64,000 nucleotides of DNA from Thalassomonas viridans (GTDB lineage: Bacteria > Pseudomonadota > Gammaproteobacteria > Enterobacterales > Alteromonadaceae): contig NZ_CP059733.1 in NCBI RefSeq assembly GCF_000948985.2, positions 992,001 through 1,056,000 of the forward strand. The letters are read 5' to 3'. Below, piece after piece: positions 53,096 to 61,979 of this stretch. The notes under the pieces are model-generated. The model saw only the letters and a list, made by a program, of their open reading frames with translations, searched no databases and was not told the DNA's origin. Every line of letters starts with the position of its first letter. The stretch's first letter is position 1. The translations under genes were made by a program, and so were the position numbers.

Positions 53096-53271
53096 TTGTG
53101 TCCTTATTAGATACTATGAGTTTCAAGTTAGCATGTTTATTGATTAATTTGAAATAATTAAGCTTTCCTCATTGGTTCGGTACTGAGACTTACTGAAATA
53201 ACTTGTTCGATAAGTGGTTTCAGAGCCAAACCAAACGATTGAATATTGTTAACTATCAGAGGAATAAAATC

Positions 53272-53928
53272 ATGTCCCTTCAAGATCAATTAAATGCTTT
53301 TAAAGAGCAGTTCAAAAAGCAAGCCCCAGAAGCGGCGTTTAATGCATTCGCCCGCTCAACCCAGGAACTGATTGAAAGTGGCCAGGCAGAAAAAGCACTT
53401 AAAGCAGGTAATACAGCTCCTGACTTTATGCTAACCGACCCGGAAGATAATGAAGTCGCTCTTGAGGATTTGCTTGCTAAAGGGCCGGTAGTATTGAGCT
53501 TCTACCGTGGCGTATGGTGTCCATATTGCAATATTGAGCTGCAGGCGCTGGAAGCTGCTGCTGATGAAATCAGGGCAAAAGGTGCGACTCTTGTTGCTGT
53601 TTCTATGCAGGGGGCAGCAGATAGCCGCAAGTCTCAACGAGACAACAACCTGAGCTTCCCGATTCTGACGGATCAAGCGGGTGAGCTTGCAGAGAAGTTC
53701 GGTATTCGCTGGGCGGTACAGGACTATGTTATCGAGTTCAAAAAGATGTTCAACGTTGTGTTGCCAAACATCCATGGTGATGGCGAGTGGAACTTGCCTA
53801 TGCCGGCACGTTACGTCATCGATACCAACGGTACTATCGCTTATGCAGAAGTGAACCCTGATTACACTCAGCGCCCCGAGCCAAGCGATTTGTTCCCGGT
53901 ACTGGATTCCCTTACCGAGACTGCGTAA
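53272..53928 (+). CDS. Peroxiredoxin-like family protein (AhpC/TSA fold)
   Basis: Thioredoxin-fold protein of 218 residues. ATG 53272 is preceded by AGAGGAA; the frame extends to 53203 without a good start. The active-site segment is VVLSFYRGVWCPYCNIELQA (about residues 64-83), which keeps the WCPYC pair of the peroxiredoxin-like (PRX_like2) group, plus EYNLSFPILTDQAGELAEKF-type strand-helix (DNNLSFPILTDQ) and PARYVIDTNGTIAYAEVNPD. No signal, so cytoplasmic. First of three redoxin-fold genes in 2.6 kb, divergent from a LysR regulator. Confidence 0.9.
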   Translation: MSLQDQLNAFKEQFKKQAPEAAFNAFARSTQELIESGQAEKALKAGNTAPDFMLTDPEDNEVALEDLLAKGPVVLSFYRGVWCPYCNIELQALEAAADEIRAKGATLVAVSMQGAADSRKSQRDNNLSFPILTDQAGELAEKFGIRWAVQDYVIEFKKMFNVVLPNIHGDGEWNLPMPARYVIDTNGTIAYAEVNPDYTQRPEPSDLFPVLDSLTETA

Positions 53929-54055
53929 TTGATATTAACCAAGCGGTGAACATCTGCGGCGCTGTTGTTTCAGTGCCATGGATGAGACCTGCTAACCGGG
54001 GCGGTAATCACACAACATTTGCCCCATCACCAACGAACATAAGAGCGTAAGACAG

Positions 54056-54901
54056 ATGAAAAAGTTAATTTTGCCCCTGATTCTATTGAATGTACTTGGC
54101 GGCGTCGGCTCCGGCATAATGCTATGGCTCTCCAATGGAAACCTGATGTGGTTAGGTAGTTTCCTCACCACCTTCCCTCTACCTTTTCTCCTGATGGTAT
54201 TGACCAATGCGTTTGGTATTGCCCGTACCTCAGCGCGTTTGCCCTTTATTCAGTTATTGAGCATTGCTGGTCTTGTTTTGGCAGGGCTAACTTTACTTGA
54301 AATGCAGGGATCACAAACGACAAGCGACTTCGTTGCCGTCGGCCTGACAGTATTTGGTGCGCTGTTTGTACAATGGTATGTATGGAGCTTTTCCAGCTAT
54401 GGCCGTAAGAAAAGCAAAAGTATTGTCAAAGGGCGGACTCTGCCTGAGTTGCAGCTTCACCGTTTGGACGGAAGCAGTGTTTCGTCTTCATCTTTTGTTG
54501 GCTCTAAGACCTTGTTGGTGTTCTTTAGGGCGAACTGGTGTCCGTTTTGTGTGAACCAACTGAAAGAAGTGTTAGCGCGTGCGGATAAACTTAAACGCTC
54601 TGGTATACAAGTTAAATTTATTTCCAACCAGGGAACCGAAAATTCAAAGCAACTGACTGAGAAGCTGGCGTTACCTGCTCACTTCGAAATTCTACAGGAC
54701 GATGATCTGAAGGCAGCCAAAGCTTTGGGGATTGCAGATATTGGCGGATTACCTGCAGGTATGTCCGGTTATCCAGAGGATACGGTTATGGCGACTGTTA
54801 TCACACTCGATGAAAAAGGTGCGGTTACATTTGGTGATGAAACTGACAATTACCGTGTTCGTCCTCATCCAGACACTTTCTTGCCAGCGTTTGGCGGGTA
54901 A
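54056..54901 (+). CDS. Membrane-anchored redoxin-domain protein
   Basis: Protein of 281 residues. The first 120 carry three to four membrane helices (ILPLILLNVLGGVGSGIML, GSFLTTFPLPFLLMVLTNAF, LLSIAGLVLAGLTLLEM, FVAVGLTVFGALFVQWYVWS). The C-terminal part is an AhpC/TSA redoxin domain with FRANWCPFCVNQLKEVLARA, where WCPFC is the active-site pair, and the DDLKAAKALGIADIG and VITLDEKGAVTFGDETDNYR segments. Fusion of a membrane anchor to a peroxiredoxin-like domain is unusual. It probably reduces a membrane-linked or lipid peroxide substrate; this is inference. Confidence 0.85.
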   Translation: MKKLILPLILLNVLGGVGSGIMLWLSNGNLMWLGSFLTTFPLPFLLMVLTNAFGIARTSARLPFIQLLSIAGLVLAGLTLLEMQGSQTTSDFVAVGLTVFGALFVQWYVWSFSSYGRKKSKSIVKGRTLPELQLHRLDGSSVSSSSFVGSKTLLVFFRANWCPFCVNQLKEVLARADKLKRSGIQVKFISNQGTENSKQLTEKLALPAHFEILQDDDLKAAKALGIADIGGLPAGMSGYPEDTVMATVITLDEKGAVTFGDETDNYRVRPHPDTFLPAFGG

Positions 54902-55139
54902 TTGCCTGAACTGAAAATATGTTGAGGGACAGGTCTGCTGCTTTATCGTGTAGTAAGTCTGTCCTGACGCCAAATAATCCATATATTGCACATAACATAA
55001 ACTAGGAGCTTAAGAGAGCTCGTCCTTAACTGTGTCAGTAAAGAATATAATTGGTTTCAATTTGTCCGCTTTGTGAACAGTGGAGTGGCTAATACCCTAA
55101 GGATATTCCTGCGCTGAATCTTAAACTAAGTATTTTACG

Positions 55140-55823
55140 ATGAAACGATTAAACACAACATTGGCCGAATTTCAGGAAAAATTTGAATCAGGTATCGAAC
55201 CTTACAATATTACTTCAGAGCAAGTAAAAACGATGCATGAGTTTGATAGAGAGCTTGACGACAGCGGTTTGTTAGCAGGCATACTTCGTCCGGGAGATAG
55301 ATTCCCTGATTTCGAACTGCCAAATCAAAATGGCTTGCTCGTTAAATTGAGCAACTTGTTACTTCGCGGCCCTGTTGTGATTAGTTTTTTCCGTGGGATT
55401 TGGTGCCCTTATTGCAATATAGAGCTAAAAGCGCTGCAACGGTCATTTGTTGAACTTGAAGGCGCAGAGGCGACATTGATCGCTATATCTCCGCAGCTAC
55501 CAGGTCTAAACAAACGAACAGTGCATGACAGTAGATTGATGTACGATGTTTTGTCTGATGTTGGCAACAAATTGTCAGATCAGGTGGGTATCACATATCG
55601 CCTGAGTGATAAGATGATTAAAGAAGTTTATGAAGAATTAGGTGTCAATCTATCAATATTTAATGGCGATAATAGTTGGTGTTTGCCAACATCTTCGCGA
55701 TTTGTAATTGATGAAGATGGGGTCATTATTAGTTCTGATGCTAATGTAAATTATCGAAAGAGAACTGAGCCCAGTGAAACTGTCGCGATTGTTAAAGCGA
55801 TTACGCGTCGCGCGATCCTGTAA
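55140..55823 (+). CDS. Peroxiredoxin-like family protein, paralogue
   Basis: 227 residues, cytoplasmic. Active-site segment VVISFFRGIWCPYCNIELKA (about 80-99), close to the protein at 53272. The N-terminal 60 residues form an extra helical stretch (LNTTLAEFQEKFESGIEPYN). The C-terminal part has the PTSSRFVIDEDGVIISSDAN strand and EPSE ending as in the paralogue. Codon use is clearly more AT-rich than in the 53272 gene. It is monocistronic, with about 240 bp of AT-rich sequence before it, so the paralogues probably arrived separately. Confidence 0.88.
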   Translation: MKRLNTTLAEFQEKFESGIEPYNITSEQVKTMHEFDRELDDSGLLAGILRPGDRFPDFELPNQNGLLVKLSNLLLRGPVVISFFRGIWCPYCNIELKALQRSFVELEGAEATLIAISPQLPGLNKRTVHDSRLMYDVLSDVGNKLSDQVGITYRLSDKMIKEVYEELGVNLSIFNGDNSWCLPTSSRFVIDEDGVIISSDANVNYRKRTEPSETVAIVKAITRRAIL

Positions 55824-55961
55824 TACTAATAACTACGCAGAGTGCTTATTTATATTTGGGATATAGCAGTGCGACTAAATGAATTTTTTTAAGTGCGGTT
55901 GATTACTTTACCGGATTTAAGTGATGGCTTGATATCAAATATTTAAGTGATGCTAATGGAA

Positions 55962-56038
55962 TGGTGGCCCCTCCCCGACTTGAACGGGGGACCTACCGAT
56001 TATGAGTCGGGTGCTCTAACCAACTGAGCTAAGGGGCC
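55962..56038 (-). tRNA. tRNA-Ile2 (anticodon CAT, lysidine-modified)
   Basis: 77-nt cloverleaf including encoded CCA. Acceptor arm GGCCCCT, D arm AGCTCAGTTGGTTAGAGC, anticodon loop CTCATAA, T arm GTTCAAGTC. The acceptor stem and body match E. coli ileX/ileY (GGCCCCTTAGCTCAG...AGGGGCCACCA) and not elongator tRNA-Met, whose stem starts GGCTACG. C34 would be changed to lysidine by TilS to read AUA. Confidence 0.93.
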
Positions 56039-56091
56039 ATTCACTTTGTTTGTTGAGGTTATCAGAATCTACCTCAATGAAAGCGGGAGGC

Positions 56092-56120
56092 AGTATAAGC
56101 ATTTTTTATTTTGTTGTCAC
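56092..56120 (-). promoter_or_regulatory. Promoter of the tRNA-Ile2 gene
   Basis: On the minus strand GTGACA (56120-56115), a 17-bp spacer and TATACT (56097-56092). GC-rich CTGCCTCCC follows the -10, the discriminator typical of stringently controlled stable-RNA promoters. Leader of about 45-50 nt. Confidence 0.75.
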
Positions 56121-56259
56121 CTTTTTCTAAAACAAAAAAATGCGATATTTTCCAAATGCCTAAATAGTATTCAACTATTGGCGTCAAGCTGGCCGTTTTA
56201 GAAACCCGGACGCTTTCATGTGTCCGGGTTTTTCGATAACTGTGTGCCGATAAAGCCGG

Positions 56260-59001
56260 TTATGCCCGGCGGCGTCGCCAGATGAGCGGCAATAACAGCA
56301 GCAGATAGCCCAGGTTAAATGCACCACCTGAGCCGCCGCCGGAATCACCGCTATCGGGATCCGCACCAACCACGGTGACTTCGATGCTGTCTGTAGTTGT
56401 GGCGCCTTTACTGTCGGTTACCGCTAACGAAAAGCTTAATTGCGTGGCGCTGGCGGGGGCGATAAAAGTCATGCTTTCCGTTGTGGTATCGAACAGGGTG
56501 ACGCTTGGTCCTGAGGTCTGGCTCCAGAGGTAGTTGAGGGGATCGTTTTCCGGATCGCTGACGGTGGAGAGCAAGGTTTGGGACTGGCGGGTATTGACCT
56601 GGCGGTTTTCTCCCAGCTCCACCGAGGGAGGCTGGTTGTTTTCGTCATCGGAAATAATGACAGACAGCCGGCTAAAGTTGCCCAGCCGGCTGTCATTTAC
56701 CGAAGCCAGGCTCAGGGTGAAAGTTTCCTCTTCTTCCGCCAGGTCGTCGTTGATCAGCGCCAGGGTAATAGTTTTATTGCCCTTGTCGCCGTCGGCCCAG
56801 GTGAGGGTGCCGCTGGTGTTTACCACGTCTTCATCTATCAGGGCACTGCTGCTTTCCAGCTGGTAAGTGACAGAAACTTCTCCTTCGCTGCTGCCTTCCC
56901 GGGAGACGGTAATGCTGCCCGGTCCCTGGTTTTCGGGCAATATGGTTTCTTCCCGTGTGAAGCCGATCACCCCGGTGTTGGCTTTGCCGTCGATATTGAC
57001 CGTGAGGTAGCTGGGGGAAGAGATGGTAGCGCCGCCCGTGGGGTTATATAACCTCAGGTAAAAGCTTTCGTCGAATTCATTGTCCCCTTCGCTGTTAACA
57101 TCCGCCAGCACAGGCACAGAGATGGTTTTGGCGCTATTGTCGTTACCTGTCCAGGTCAGGGTACCGTTAACCGGGGTGTAATCTTCACCGGCTAAAGCGC
57201 TGCCGGGCAGGATTTGGTAGGAAACTTCTGTGTCGGCGCTAGGGGCATCGGCATTGCGCTGCACCGTGATTTCAATGGTTTCCCCTTCGACGGCGGTAAC
57301 CGCAGCCTGGCTGAAGCTGATATCCCCCTGTAGCGATGTCTGGCTGTTGTCTTTTAATATATACAGGCCACTGGCGATATCACTGATTAGTATGTTGCCG
57401 GACGGCAGAAAAGGATAGACTCCCCAGGCGCCGTTATAGGTGGCATTATCCGAAGGGGGGAAGGTATCGAAGTAAGCCACTTCCACCGGGTTGGTCGGCT
57501 GGCTTATATCCAGCACCGTCAAACCACGCTCGTAGGTCGACATATAATAGCGGTTGCCGCGTACATAACCGTTATGGTCCGCTGCCGCCGTGCTGCCGGT
57601 CCAGGTGCCTATGTGCACCGGGTTGTTCAAATCGGCAATGGAGAACATTCTTAAGGTGGTGTTCAGCCCGCCATTTTTCTCATCGAATTCGTCGTGTAAA
57701 AAGATGGTTTGCTGATCTTCGCTGGCCCAGCCTGAATGCACATATTGAAATGCTTTGTCGATATCGTCGTATTCCGCCGTGCCCAGCTGGCTGATGTTAT
57801 CCGGGTCTGAAATATTCCACAGCTTCATTTCTTTTTCATTAAAGTCGATAAACACAGTGCAGCTGCCATTGCTTTGGCAGTTATTGGCGGCGCGATCGTC
57901 GCTGATTACTACAGAGCTGCCGTCGTGGGTGTAGCCGCTGCCGGCGGCGCTGTTGTTCAAGGGGGAGATAGAAGCCGGATTCTCCAGCGAATAACTGTGG
58001 AAGGCGCCGCTGAATTTATTGGCGCCTATAAGCTGCAGGGTCGGGGTCAGTCCTTCCTGGGCAATGTTTAACGTGGGGTCGGTATTGCTGATGTAGACAT
58101 TATGGGCGGTGGCTACCGCGGTATTTTTTTCCGCCAGGGTAACCGAGTGCGGCAGGTTATTTAAGTCTATGATGGTGACATGGTCAAAGCTGCTGTCTAT
58201 GGTGGCATAGGCGTAGGCGCGCCAGGCTTTGAGGTAGTCATCATAGTACTGGTAAACCTTGATATCGCGCCAGTTTGAGGCAGCGCCCGCTATGGTGCCA
58301 ACTTCAACCGGATTGGCGGCATCGGTTACGTTAACCACAACTATGCCGTTGCCCAGTCCCATCAGGGCGTATTCGTTGCCGGTATTCAGGTCGACATGTC
58401 CCCAGATATCGCTGGCGACGTTCGGGTTGCTGGAGAATTCGCTTAACGGCATATGGGCCAGCAGGTCGATATTGTTGCAGGCAAAGTTACCCGCCTGGCC
58501 GTTGCTGCAGTTTTGCTGTGATTGTACCCGGTTCAAGCTGGCATAGGCATCAAGCTGTTTTTTCAGTTTGGTTTTATCTATGCGGGACTTGCCGTCGGCA
58601 ACCAGAATGAAGCCTTTGTTGCGCAAGTCTTCGGCCATTTCCGGCGGCACACCCTGTAGCAGGGTGGGATTGGTATCCGGGCTCTGGTTCTGGTAGTGGT
58701 CAAAGCGGTTATAGCCGCCGTAAACCGGTACTAAGGCACTTTTTAAGTAGAATAATTCTTCCGTAGAGTTGATGGGGTAGCTGCCGCCGGCTACCAGTAC
58801 CCTGTCGCCCTTGTTGGCCTGGCTGACGGCATAACCTATGGTTTTACAGGGACGCAGGGCCAGATCACATTTGCCTTTGTCTTGTCCTTCGCTGGCGACA
58901 AAACGGGCTTTATCGTGTTCGGAATGGGCCAGGCTATTGCCGGAAAATAGGGCGGTCAGCAATGACAGTGAAATTATTTTTATTATCATCATTAAGTCCA
59001 T
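56260..59001 (-). CDS. Choice-of-anchor-B family protein with Calx-beta domains and GlyGly-CTERM tail
   Basis: Surface-directed protein of 913 residues. Signal peptide (IIKIISLSLLTALFSGNSLA), an N-terminal region with CDLALRPCKTIGYAVSQA, then a choice-of-anchor-B beta-propeller-like region of LVIVD repeats at about 180-550 (VDLNTGNEYALMGLGNGIVV, GLTVLDISQPTNPVEVAYFD). Two Calx-beta domains follow (about 560-790), then a PKD/REJ-like domain (VELGENRQVNTRQSQTLLST). The end is SGGGSGGAFNLGYLLLLLPL plus WRRRRA, a GlyGly-CTERM (rhombosortase) tail. It is divergent from the MbnP/MbnH pair, which often sits beside such proteins. Confidence 0.88.
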   Translation of the reverse strand: MDLMMIIKIISLSLLTALFSGNSLAHSEHDKARFVASEGQDKGKCDLALRPCKTIGYAVSQANKGDRVLVAGGSYPINSTEELFYLKSALVPVYGGYNRFDHYQNQSPDTNPTLLQGVPPEMAEDLRNKGFILVADGKSRIDKTKLKKQLDAYASLNRVQSQQNCSNGQAGNFACNNIDLLAHMPLSEFSSNPNVASDIWGHVDLNTGNEYALMGLGNGIVVVNVTDAANPVEVGTIAGAASNWRDIKVYQYYDDYLKAWRAYAYATIDSSFDHVTIIDLNNLPHSVTLAEKNTAVATAHNVYISNTDPTLNIAQEGLTPTLQLIGANKFSGAFHSYSLENPASISPLNNSAAGSGYTHDGSSVVISDDRAANNCQSNGSCTVFIDFNEKEMKLWNISDPDNISQLGTAEYDDIDKAFQYVHSGWASEDQQTIFLHDEFDEKNGGLNTTLRMFSIADLNNPVHIGTWTGSTAAADHNGYVRGNRYYMSTYERGLTVLDISQPTNPVEVAYFDTFPPSDNATYNGAWGVYPFLPSGNILISDIASGLYILKDNSQTSLQGDISFSQAAVTAVEGETIEITVQRNADAPSADTEVSYQILPGSALAGEDYTPVNGTLTWTGNDNSAKTISVPVLADVNSEGDNEFDESFYLRLYNPTGGATISSPSYLTVNIDGKANTGVIGFTREETILPENQGPGSITVSREGSSEGEVSVTYQLESSSALIDEDVVNTSGTLTWADGDKGNKTITLALINDDLAEEEETFTLSLASVNDSRLGNFSRLSVIISDDENNQPPSVELGENRQVNTRQSQTLLSTVSDPENDPLNYLWSQTSGPSVTLFDTTTESMTFIAPASATQLSFSLAVTDSKGATTTDSIEVTVVGADPDSGDSGGGSGGAFNLGYLLLLLPLIWRRRRA

Positions 59002-59091
59002 TATCTTGAGCCGGTGAAATATCTATAGTGCTTTGGTTAATTTTTAGTATACGATACTCATTTGAGTTGTCAGCATATTTTCCGGGCCTTA

Positions 59092-59922
59092 ATGACTGAT
59101 CTTAAATTGTTTTTCTCACGACTGTTTAAAATAACCGCTTCTTTTTCTGTGTTTTTTTCTCTGGCGGCTTGTGATAAAAAACCGCCGCCAGCCATTGCCG
59201 TGAAGCCTGTTTATCAGCAGCAGCTGTTGGGCTGTAACGAGTTTTTTTCCCATGGCGGGGAAAGTTGGCGCTACCGGCAGTTGCAGTTTTTTATCAGTGA
59301 TGTGCAAGTGACAACACAAGCCGGCGGCGGTGAGTTAAATACGGCATCCGGCCAGGAAAAACATGCCTGGCAAACCTTGCCTTTGCTGGAAAACCGCTTT
59401 CAGTCAAATCAGCTTGCCTTGCTGGGAGAGTCGTGTGCTGATAACCAACCAGGGCAGGGCAACTGGCAATTGCAGCCGGATCCCGCTTTTGATCTTTCAG
59501 GCGTAACCAGGATACGTTTTAGCCTGGGAGTACCTTTTGCTTTAAACCACTTAAACCCTTTGACCCAGGCCAGTCCGCTCAATGTGCCGTCCATGTTTTG
59601 GGTGTGGCGCACCGGCCATAAGTTTTTACGCCTGGAGATGGCGTCAGACAGGGACAATTGGCTGTTTCATTTGGGCTCGACCGGCTGTGCGGCGCCAAGC
59701 CCGGTGAGAGCGCCAGCACAGGAATGCCGTCAGCCAAACCGGTTTCAGTTTGAATTTGCCTTAAATGGCGACAAGCCTGAGCTGGTGCTGGACTTGTCGG
59801 CCTTATTGACGCAAGTGGCATTAACGCAGGATACCAGTTGCCAGTCGGCTCAGGATAACCCCCATTGCCAGCAGCTATTGGCTAACTTGGATAAATCCCG
59901 CCTGTTCCGGGGAGGGCAATGA
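59092..59922 (+). CDS. MbnP-family lipoprotein (copper-associated)
   Basis: 277 residues from ATG 59092 (a TTG at 59062 is in frame upstream, without support). Lipoprotein signal ending FSLAAC. The body follows the MbnP pattern: QLLGCNEFFSHGGESWRYRQ, QLQFFISDVQV, RFSLGVPFALNHLNPLTQAS, and FRFSLGVPF-type strands with GHKFLRLEM and FHLGSTGC. MbnP-type proteins are periplasmic, and in methanobactin producers a partner diheme enzyme (MbnH) converts a Trp to kynurenine so the protein binds Cu(I). It overlaps the MbnH-like gene by 4 bp. Confidence 0.85.
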   Translation: MTDLKLFFSRLFKITASFSVFFSLAACDKKPPPAIAVKPVYQQQLLGCNEFFSHGGESWRYRQLQFFISDVQVTTQAGGGELNTASGQEKHAWQTLPLLENRFQSNQLALLGESCADNQPGQGNWQLQPDPAFDLSGVTRIRFSLGVPFALNHLNPLTQASPLNVPSMFWVWRTGHKFLRLEMASDRDNWLFHLGSTGCAAPSPVRAPAQECRQPNRFQFEFALNGDKPELVLDLSALLTQVALTQDTSCQSAQDNPHCQQLLANLDKSRLFRGGQ

Positions 59923-61094
59923 TGCCGGATTGCTTGAAGCGCTTAAAGGCATCTTTAGCCGGGCTGTTTGGCTTACCCCTGTTAGTCCTTCCTTTACTCG
60001 GTGGCTGCGGCAAAAAACAACCTGCTGATTACCCCTGGCCGCTAATCCAGGGCTTTCCTAAACCTCAGGTACCGGCAGAAAACCCCATGACAGCGGAAAA
60101 AGTTTTGCTCGGGCGGACGCTGTTTTATGATCAAAACCTTTCCGCCAACCGGAGTCAGTCCTGTGCCAGCTGCCATCTGCAGGAGTATGCTTTTGCCGAG
60201 CCGCTAGCCACTTCGGTAGGCTCTACCGGTGAACCCCACAGGCGCAATGCTCCCGCACTGGTCAATATTGCCTACAACAAAACCCTGACCTGGGCCCATG
60301 ACGGCTTAATCAGCATCGAGCACCAGCTGTTATTGCCTATGTTTGGCGAATCGCCGGTGGAGCTTGGCATTACCCACCATGAGCAGGAGGTATTGGCGCG
60401 TTTCCGGACCCCGGCTTATCTGGCGCTGTTTCGCGATGCTTTCCCCGACAGTTTTTCTGTTTTCTCCGGTGTTGAAGGCATTAACTTTGAGCTGATCACT
60501 AAGGCGCTGGCAAGTTTTGTCCGTAGCCTGATTTCACTGGACTCGCCTTTTGACCATTACGCCTATTTACAGGATGATAACGCGATATCCGAATCTGCCG
60601 TGCGCGGTATGAACCTGTTTTTCTCGGAAAGGCTGGAATGCCACCATTGCCATGGCGGCTTTAACTTTACCCAGTCAACCGGCCACGAAAAGCAGTTGAT
60701 CGACAGACGGCCGTTCCATAATACCGGTTTGTATAATGTCGATAATGCTTCCCTGTATCCGGCCGAAGATAACGGCTTGGCGGAAATCAGCACCCTGGCC
60801 GCCGATAACGGCCGCTTCCGCGCCCCTACCTTGAGAAACATTGCCGTGACAGCACCTTATATGCACGACGGCAGCATAGCGACGCTGGAGCAGGTTGTTG
60901 ATTTCTATGCCGAAGGCGGTCGAAATATCACCGAGGGGCCTTATCGGGGGGATGGCCGTAAAAACAGCCTGAAAAGCCCCTTTGTTAAGGGCTTTACCCT
61001 GACAGGGCAGGAGAGGCAGGATTTACTGGCCTTTCTGAATGCCTTAACCGATAAAAGCTTTTTATCTGCGCCAGAGCATGCCCGGCCGGAATAA
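59919..61094 (+). CDS. MbnH-like diheme cytochrome c peroxidase homologue
   Basis: 391 residues, exported. Signal/lipoprotein-like N-terminus (GLPLLVLPLLGGCGKK). Two covalent heme sites: CASCH at residues 82-86 and CHHCH at 241-245. The family segments PALVNIAYNKTLTWAHDG, KALASFVRSLISLDSPFDHY, RAPTLRNIAVTAPYMHDGSI and the FVKGFTLTGQERQDLLAFLN ending match the MauG/CcpA-like diheme group. The MbnP overlap (ATGA) argues for the MbnH role, oxidising its partner, rather than general peroxide removal. Start MMPDCLKRL could be Met1 or Met2. Confidence 0.9.
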   Translation: MMPDCLKRLKASLAGLFGLPLLVLPLLGGCGKKQPADYPWPLIQGFPKPQVPAENPMTAEKVLLGRTLFYDQNLSANRSQSCASCHLQEYAFAEPLATSVGSTGEPHRRNAPALVNIAYNKTLTWAHDGLISIEHQLLLPMFGESPVELGITHHEQEVLARFRTPAYLALFRDAFPDSFSVFSGVEGINFELITKALASFVRSLISLDSPFDHYAYLQDDNAISESAVRGMNLFFSERLECHHCHGGFNFTQSTGHEKQLIDRRPFHNTGLYNVDNASLYPAEDNGLAEISTLAADNGRFRAPTLRNIAVTAPYMHDGSIATLEQVVDFYAEGGRNITEGPYRGDGRKNSLKSPFVKGFTLTGQERQDLLAFLNALTDKSFLSAPEHARPE

Positions 61095-61101
61095 AAACTG
61101 G

Positions 61102-61737
61102 TTAAAAGCTGACACTGAGTCCGGCGGTGATCTCGCCTTGCAGCCATAAATCGCTGGACACAGAAGCGATACAGCCCTGCTCGCTGCAAAATAACTCGCC
61201 GTCGCTGTCAAACAAGGTAGCAAATACCCGGGCGTCTATGCGAAAAGCCAGTTGCTCATTTATCGGCAACTTTGTCTGCAAGCCGAGGTTGATGGAGAAC
61301 TTGCTTTCACTGTCAAAACGCGAGCTTTTCGGGGCGAGATAGGTGAGCCCCAGGCCACCGGACAGGCTCAAGGGCACAAGCCCGTGTGTCAGCGGTACAT
61401 TACCGCCAACCTGCATATAAGTGACATCAATTTTATTGTTGGCGGAAAAAGATACCGGGTTATGGCTGGTAAAGTCCGTTTGATAATGGCTGATCAGGAA
61501 TTCTCCCTGCCGCTGGTCGGAATAGGGCCAGGCGATAATAAATCCGTAACTGGATTTATCTTTCAGCGACAGTTCGGTTTCAGTTCCCGTTAGTGGATCG
61601 GTTTGTTCAAAATCGCCGTCTAAGCGATAGCCGACGAAAGGGGTAAATTCCAGTTTTTGGTCATCATGGGCAAGGGCACACAGGGGGGATAATACGAGTG
61701 CGGACAAGAAACATGACAGGGCAGGCGCTTTAATCAT
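61102..61737 (-). CDS. Outer-membrane beta-barrel protein
   Basis: 211 residues. Signal peptide (APALSCFLSALVLSPLCALA), then alternating amphipathic strands (LEFTPFVGYRLDGDFEQ, SYGFIIAWPYSD, DVTYMQVGGNVPLTHGLVPL, FSINLGLQTKLPINEQLAFR) and a terminal Phe (TAGLSVSF), the signal for outer-membrane insertion. About eight strands, like small OmpA/OmpX-type barrels. It converges on the MbnH-like gene (8-bp gap); any functional link is only by position. Confidence 0.78.
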   Translation of the reverse strand: MIKAPALSCFLSALVLSPLCALAHDDQKLEFTPFVGYRLDGDFEQTDPLTGTETELSLKDKSSYGFIIAWPYSDQRQGEFLISHYQTDFTSHNPVSFSANNKIDVTYMQVGGNVPLTHGLVPLSLSGGLGLTYLAPKSSRFDSESKFSINLGLQTKLPINEQLAFRIDARVFATLFDSDGELFCSEQGCIASVSSDLWLQGEITAGLSVSF

Positions 61738-61906
61738 GGCGGTTCCATCTTGGTGTGGGGTAGGTTAAGTATTTATTGATAAAGGGGAAAAATCCAGTTT
61801 TCGGGAGCCTTGTTTACATGCGGGCGGGCAAGGTTTTTGGGGCAGGAACAAGGAATACTACTGCTTCTTTGCTTCCATGCAACTGCGGCATACCATACAT
61901 CCTGTA

Positions 61907-61945
61907 TATAAAAAAAGCATGTTCACCTGAGGTAAACATGCTTTT
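61907..61945 (-). terminator. Intrinsic terminator of rpoD
   Basis: AAAAGCATGTT (61913-61923) pairs with AACATGCTTTT (61935-61945), with further inner pairing ACC/GGT. On the minus strand it is followed by TTTTTTT. It lies 35 bp after the rpoD stop. Confidence 0.9.
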
Positions 61946-61979
61946 GCGCTTGTAGTAATAGCTAACTTACGCCGTGTTT

